6,563 bases of DNA from Bryobacterales bacterium (GTDB taxonomy: Bacteria; Acidobacteriota; Terriglobia; Bryobacterales; Bryobacteraceae). Below the pieces are notes generated by a model. It was given only the letters and a program-made list of their open reading frames with translations. It was not told where the DNA came from and made no database searches. The stretch spans positions 1 to 6,563 of the forward strand of contig SHUN01000165.1 in NCBI GenBank assembly GCA_009697495.1, in the 5' to 3' direction. Position numbers and translations under genes: made by a program. Positions 4,581-6,563 of this stretch are shown one piece after another; the stretch's first letter is position 1; every line of letters starts with the position of its first letter.

Positions 4581-6341
4581 ATGTCCCTCAAACCGGCTCG
4601 CTGGTTGATCCCCGATCCGCCCGGAACCGAACTGGCCGCCTTCGCCCGCGCCGCGGGAATTGGGATGCCCACCGCGCGCATCTTCTGGAAACGCGAAATT
4701 CGGGACGCCGACGCCGCCCACCATTTCCTCCACCCCAATCTGGACGACCTGCACAACCCCTTCGAACTTGCCGACATGGACCTTGCCTGCCAGCGTTTGG
4801 CCTTGGCGATTCAAGCCAGGGAAAAGGTGCTGCTCTATGGCGACTACGACGTCGATGGCACCAGCGCCATTGTCATCCTCCACACCGCCCTCCGCCTGGC
4901 CGGAGCTGACATCCACTACCATGTTCCGCACCGCATCCGCGAAGGCTACGGCATGCGTAGCGACGTCGTGGAGCAGGCCAAAGCCGACGGCGTCCAACTT
5001 ATCGTGAGTGTCGATTGCGGCATCCGCGCCGGAGCCGTCGTCGAGCACGCCAGGACGCTCGGCATCGACGTCATCGTCACCGATCACCACTTACCCGAAA
5101 GTGAACTCCCGCGAGCCGTCGCGGTAGTGAACCCGAACCGGCTTGACTGCAAATATCCAGCCAAGAACCTCTGCGGCGCCGCCGTCGCCTGGAAACTGGC
5201 GGAGGGCCTGCTGACAACGCTCGAATGGCCTGAATCCCGCCGCCGGAAGTTACTCACATCGCTGCTCAAGTTAGTGGCGATAGCGACCGTCGCCGACGTC
5301 GTTCCGCTCACCGGCGAGAACCGCATCCTGGTCAAACACGGCCTGGAGGGATTACGCGAAAATACCAACGTTGGCCTGAAGGCAATCCTTAAAGTAGCCG
5401 GTATTCCGGAAGGCGCGGCTCCATCCGCGCGGCAGATCGGCTTTCAGATCGGCCCCCGCCTGAACGCCGCCGGAAGAATGGACGACGCCCGCGACGTGAT
5501 TGAGCTATTCCTGACCCAGGACGGGAACCGCGCCGCCGCGCTCGCCGAAAAGCTCGACGCGCTCAACAAAGAGCGCCAGGAAACCGAGGCCGCCATTCGC
5601 GAGCAGATTCTCGCCGAATGCGCCAAAGTGATCATCACCGACGCCGAGGCCGGCTTGGTGTTCTCGGCTCCCGGCTGGCATCAGGGCGTGATCGGCATCG
5701 TCGCCGGCCGCCTCGCCGAGCGGTATTGCCGTCCGGTCTTCGTGCTCAGCGAAGACCCCGAAACCGGCGAAGCCCACGGCTCCGGCCGCGGCACGGCGAT
5801 CTTCCACTTACTTGAAGCCATGGAGTCGATGCCGGAGTTATTCACGCGCTTCGGAGGCCACCGCCAGGCCGCCGGCTGCAAGATGCCGGCCAGCCGCGTC
5901 CCCGAGTTCCGGGCCCGCTTTGCCGCCTACGCCGCCGAACGCCTCGGCCCCGAAGACCTCCGCCCCATCCACGACTGTGACGCCGCCGTCACCCTTGACG
6001 AACTGACGGACGAAACCGTGGCCGAGATTCTCGCCCTGGCTCCATTCGGCAACGCCAACCCCGTTCCCCTGTTGGCGCTGAGGGATGTTCAAGTTGCCCG
6101 CGCGCCGGAAATCAAGAACGAAAAGCATCTCTTCCTGCACCTCCGGCATAACGGCCAAACGCGTTTGGCGAAGGGTTGGAGCATGGCCTCGCTGGCCAAT
6201 GCATATCGGGCTAACGACGTGATCGACGCTGCCGTCCTGCTTGAAGAGGACGCTTATTCCAAAGCGCGCGGCGGTTCTTTCTGGGGCTTGGTGTTGAAGG
6301 ACATCCGCCCGAGCGAATCGGCCGCCCGCGCCGGCTTCTAG
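4581..6341 (+). CDS. recJ: Single-stranded-DNA-specific 5'-3' exonuclease RecJ
   Basis: RecJ degrades single-stranded DNA from the 5' end in RecF-pathway recombination, mismatch repair and base-excision repair. All DHH/DHHA1 landmarks are present in order: YGDYDVDGTSA (motif I, Asp88, Asp90 and Asp92), VSVDCGI (Asp145), VTDHHLP (Asp168-His169-His170), ADVVPL followed by ENR, and IGPRLNAAGRMDDA. In the DHHA1 domain are GWHQGVIGIVAGRLAERY, HGSGRG (399-404) and FGGHRQAAG (Gly425-Gly426-His427). The remaining residues to 586 form the OB-fold region, including APFGNANPVPLL. The length matches the usual 560-580 residues, so the gene is complete. The ATG at 4581 follows the previous stop by 5 nt, without a clear Shine-Dalgarno, so it probably relies on translational coupling. 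It is a housekeeping gene at the end of the microcompartment-linked run, with no sign of damage. Confidence 0.97.
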   Translation: MSLKPARWLIPDPPGTELAAFARAAGIGMPTARIFWKREIRDADAAHHFLHPNLDDLHNPFELADMDLACQRLALAIQAREKVLLYGDYDVDGTSAIVILHTALRLAGADIHYHVPHRIREGYGMRSDVVEQAKADGVQLIVSVDCGIRAGAVVEHARTLGIDVIVTDHHLPESELPRAVAVVNPNRLDCKYPAKNLCGAAVAWKLAEGLLTTLEWPESRRRKLLTSLLKLVAIATVADVVPLTGENRILVKHGLEGLRENTNVGLKAILKVAGIPEGAAPSARQIGFQIGPRLNAAGRMDDARDVIELFLTQDGNRAAALAEKLDALNKERQETEAAIREQILAECAKVIITDAEAGLVFSAPGWHQGVIGIVAGRLAERYCRPVFVLSEDPETGEAHGSGRGTAIFHLLEAMESMPELFTRFGGHRQAAGCKMPASRVPEFRARFAAYAAERLGPEDLRPIHDCDAAVTLDELTDETVAEILALAPFGNANPVPLLALRDVQVARAPEIKNEKHLFLHLRHNGQTRLAKGWSMASLANAYRANDVIDAAVLLEEDAYSKARGGSFWGLVLKDIRPSESAARAGF

Positions 6342-6380
6342 CGGGACTTTCACAAAACGAAAAAACAATCCTGGCCGCTG

Positions 6381-6400
6381 ATGAACGCGGATGAACGCGG
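6381..6400. repeat. Two tandem 10-bp units in the post-recJ intergenic region
   Basis: ATGAACGCGG occurs twice back to back and is followed by AT. Sequences of the form 'CGCTGATGAACGCGGATGAACGCGGAT' are, to my knowledge, common dispersed intergenic elements in Acidobacteriota, Planctomycetes and similar genomes, and are often mistranslated as spurious ORFs. The rest of 6342-6563 contains no gene I can support and no convincing rho-independent terminator after recJ. Confidence 0.5.
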
Positions 6401-6515
6401 ATAACACGAGACTGCTTATGGACTGACCCCCTTGGGTGAGACACGGACGAAAGAACACTGATGCAGTTCGCTGATTTTTCGTCGACCTTTTTATTGTGCC
6501 ACAGCATAATCATGA

Positions 6516-6563
6516 TCAGCCGGTGAAGCGGAGACGGGCAATGCTGGCGAGCAACCCGATCAA
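6516..6563 (-). CDS. Possible C-terminal end of a gene entering from the right
   Basis: On the minus strand the last 48 bases are open and read LIGLLASIARLRFTG before a TGA (6518-6516), a hydrophobic-then-basic ending that could be a protein C-terminus. Fifteen codons are far too few to establish a gene. An alternative is a rightward start at ATG 6541 with GGAG 7 nt before it. Confidence 0.15.
   Translation of the reverse strand: MIGLLASIARLRFTG

Noticed and set aside
6342..6480. Intrinsic terminator after recJ
   Set aside because: The best stem (ACCC/GGGT around 6425-6436) is only 4 bp and no T-run follows.
1..6563. tRNA, rRNA, CRISPR array, insertion sequence or riboswitch
   Set aside because: No cloverleaf, no regularly spaced direct repeats of CRISPR size, no transposase-like reading frame or bounding inverted repeats, and no recognisable riboswitch core were found on reading both strands.

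Overview
The window is GC-rich bacterial chromosome, most consistent with an Acidobacteriota genome of the Solibacter/Bryobacter kind. This is an inference from gene content: a secreted or outer-membrane protein whose N-terminus looks like the carboxypeptidase-regulatory-like domain expanded in that phylum, a bacterial microcompartment (BMC) shell gene with its aldehyde dehydrogenase, and dispersed intergenic repeats. No rRNA or other phylogenetic marker is present to settle it.

Left part (1-1060). The 5' end of a secreted protein gene leaves the window on the minus strand. It is followed by about 340 bp without a gene that holds two short hairpins and a possible promoter for the leftward gene. 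A rightward type II toxin-antitoxin pair follows: a Phd/YefM-like antitoxin, then a RelE/ParE-like toxin. An inverted repeat and three 9-bp direct repeats lie just upstream of the antitoxin and probably form its operator. The toxin is in phase with the antitoxin stop codon and has no ATG/GTG/TTG start that would yield the whole fold. The best start is a CTG at 783.

Middle (1060-2003). About 940 bp contain no intact gene. On the minus strand there is a decayed gene whose 3' half is recognisable as a transglutaminase-like cysteine protease-fold core, broken by frameshifts and an in-frame stop, with the catalytic Asp replaced.

Right part (2004-6341). Four genes run rightward with gaps of 24, 16 and 5 nt and are probably one transcription unit: a hexameric BMC shell protein (BMC-H), a 580-residue CoA-acylating aldehyde dehydrogenase, an unrecognised acidic 169-residue protein, and the single-strand exonuclease RecJ. 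The dehydrogenase carries a C-terminal extension of about 110 residues with two amphipathic helices that look like encapsulation peptides and a terminal segment resembling the start of EutQ. Shell protein plus acylating aldehyde dehydrogenase indicates a metabolosome that confines an aldehyde and converts it to an acyl-CoA. The enzyme that makes the aldehyde, the pentameric vertex protein, the phosphotransacylase and the alcohol dehydrogenase are not in this window and must be elsewhere or missing. The last 220 bp are intergenic with a short tandem repeat.
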